A stretch of 6,020 bases of DNA from Chloroflexota bacterium. GTDB lineage: Bacteria > Chloroflexota > Dehalococcoidia > SM23-28-2 > RBG-16-64-32. Location of the stretch: NCBI GenBank assembly GCA_022561095.1, contig JADFRV010000135.1:1-6020 (forward strand). The letters run 5' to 3'. The notes under the pieces are model-generated. The model was not told where the DNA came from and ran no database searches. It saw only the letters and a program-made list of their open reading frames with translations. The number at the start of each line of letters is the position of its first letter. Position 1 is the first letter of the stretch. Shown piece by piece: positions 5,241 to 6,020 of the stretch. The translations under genes and the position numbers were made by a program.

Positions 5241-6020
5241 CTATACTCCATGCCCCAGCCGCTCCGCTGTGGTCAGGGCGAACCCATCCGTCATCCCGGC
5301 GACGTAGTCCGCCACTCGCCGCCACGGCGGGTCCGATGCGATGACGAAATCGCTGTCGATCTCCTCCGGCCGCGAGAGGTAATGACGGAACAGGAATCTA
5401 ACAACCTGTTTAGCCTGCTCCGCCTCCTCCCGCCGCCCCTCCCACAGATACACCCGCTGGAACATAAACTCACGCAGCACGTTCGCCGCCGCCAGCACCC
5501 CCTCGCTCATCCCGATACGCGGCCTTTCCGCTCCCCCTGTCCGCTTTGCGGACTCCCCCGATGAATCGGGGCTCGGAGAGCCTGCCTGCCCCGAGCTTGC
5601 CGAACGGGTCGTAGGGTCACCCTCACCCGTCGCCGACCATGAGTGCTCTACGATGTCCCTAACCAGCGTATCGATCCGTCTCGAGTTGCGGCTCCCCAGC
5701 GTCTCCGTCACCTCCCGCGGCAGCTCCTCCTCGCTAATGAGCCCGGCCCGTATCGCGTCGCCGATGTCGTGGTTGATGTAGGCCACCGCATCGGACAGCT
5801 TCACCACCTGACCCTCAAGCGTAGCGGGCGTGCCGTACCCCTCGGCCAGGATATCCTCTCGCACCTTGGAGCTGTTAACGATCGCGTCGCGCACCTCCCA
5901 GGTCAGATTCAGCCCCGTCTGGCCGCCGGGCCGGCGCGCCAGCTTCTCCACCACCCGCAGGCTCTGCTCCGCGTGTCGGAACCCCTCTGGCGCTGGGGCG
6001 GAGCCCCCTTCCCCGCCAAG
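5241..6020 (-). CDS. dgt: dGTPase-like HD-domain triphosphohydrolase, C-terminal part (5' end outside window)
   Basis: The frame runs from TAG 5241-5243 through the right edge, giving 259 visible residues. The enzyme family hydrolyses dGTP and other dNTPs to the deoxynucleoside and triphosphate, controlling the dNTP pool. Numbering from the edge, GFRHAEQSLRVVEKL (13-27), GLNLTWEVRDAIVNSS (36-51), TLEGQVVKLSDAVAYINHDIGDAI (67-90, late HD metal ligand in HD84-85), FMFQRVYLWE (185-194) and DYVAGMTDGFAL (238-249) are the conserved blocks of the Dgt-like family in order. The H...HD motifs near the N-terminus are outside the window. Between DIVEHSW and RIGMSEG lies an added Ser/Gly/Ala/Pro/Thr-rich segment (about 129-167). 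It is encoded by clustered palindromes and probably forms a surface loop. A GTG at 5952-5954 lies in the middle of conserved sequence and is not the real start. The gene precedes dnaG on the same strand, with 195 nt between. Confidence 0.9.
   Translation of the reverse strand, partial: LGGEGGSAPAPEGFRHAEQSLRVVEKLARRPGGQTGLNLTWEVRDAIVNSSKVREDILAEGYGTPATLEGQVVKLSDAVAYINHDIGDAIRAGLISEEELPREVTETLGSRNSRRIDTLVRDIVEHSWSATGEGDPTTRSASSGQAGSPSPDSSGESAKRTGGAERPRIGMSEGVLAAANVLREFMFQRVYLWEGRREEAEQAKQVVRFLFRHYLSRPEEIDSDFVIASDPPWRRVADYVAGMTDGFALTTAERLGHGV
5525..5637. repeat. cluster of palindromes inserted in frame in dgt
   Basis: Three elements sit side by side. GTCCGC-TTT-GCGGAC (5539-5553) is a perfect 6-bp hairpin. 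CCCCGA-TGAA-TCGGGG (5557-5570 core; outer C5556-G5571 and inner A/T also symmetric) is a second. CCCCGAGCTTGCCGAACGGG (5589-5608) resembles the dispersed CCTGAGCTTGTCGAAGGG-type repeat I recall from many bacterial genomes, including Chloroflexota. Together they encode the low-complexity peptide that interrupts the conserved Dgt core, with no frameshift or stop. The hairpins are seen directly; the repeat-family match is from memory and the outer edges are approximate. Confidence 0.55.

Noticed and set aside
4711..5307. 198-residue plus-strand open frame across the dnaG start, the spacer and the dgt end
   Set aside because: It is antisense to dnaG, passes through the promoter region and resembles no protein family; the Ser/Arg-rich part is a shadow of dnaG.
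5952..5954. GTG as the start of dgt
   Set aside because: The conserved GFRHAEQSLRVVEKL block continues in frame upstream of it to the window edge, so the real start lies outside.
1..6020. CRISPR array, tRNA, rRNA, transposase, prophage or defence genes
   Set aside because: No regularly spaced repeats, no tRNA or rRNA-like segments and no matching protein motifs are visible on either strand.

Overview
This 6.0-kb window is high-GC bacterial chromosome carrying mostly housekeeping genes. The gene order dgt-dnaG-rpoD, a CxxC FmdB-type zinc ribbon with a Cys/Gly-rich tail, and the style of the primase zinc finger (CFGAC) and of the sigma factor all point to Chloroflexota, probably a Dehalococcoidia-type lineage. 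That placement is inferred from remembered family features; no search was run.

Layout, left to right. (1) Positions 3-188 hold the C-terminal end of a plus-strand membrane protein: one transmembrane helix and a proline/arginine-rich tail. (2) Positions 189-279 are a short convergent intergenic stretch with a perfect 7-bp palindrome resembling a dispersed REP-type repeat. (3) Positions 280-516 (minus) encode a small FmdB-family zinc-ribbon protein. Its promoter looks good and sits so close to the ATG that the mRNA would be nearly leaderless. (4) Positions 663-1535 (plus) form a two-gene unit, a YpeA-like GNAT acetyltransferase and a DinB/ClbS-type four-helix protein, separated by 3 nt and preceded by a promoter-like element. 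(5) Positions 1553-5045 (minus) hold dnaG and rpoD, overlapping by 8 nt. These are the primase and the primary sigma factor, in the manner of the classical macromolecular-synthesis operon but without rpsU. (6) Positions 5046-5240 are the dnaG upstream region. It contains a possible terminator for the preceding gene, a sigma70-type promoter, a 15-bp dyad over its -10 box, and a leader of about 90 nt. (7) Positions 5241-6020 (minus) hold the C-terminal 259 codons of a dGTPase-like HD phosphohydrolase (dgt) that runs off the right edge.

The minus-strand block links nucleotide-pool control (dgt), replication priming (dnaG) and basal transcription (rpoD). The terminator and promoter between dgt and dnaG suggest that dnaG-rpoD is its own transcription unit rather than mere read-through from dgt. 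The plus-strand GNAT/DinB pair converges on rpoD with only 17 nt between stop codons.

I see no mobile element gene, CRISPR array, tRNA, rRNA or defence system, and no convincing undescribed multi-gene system. The most unusual signal is a cluster of palindromes at about 5525-5637 inside dgt. It is read in frame and adds a low-complexity peptide of about 39 residues between conserved blocks of the enzyme, as expected if a palindromic repeat had inserted into a gene without breaking it.
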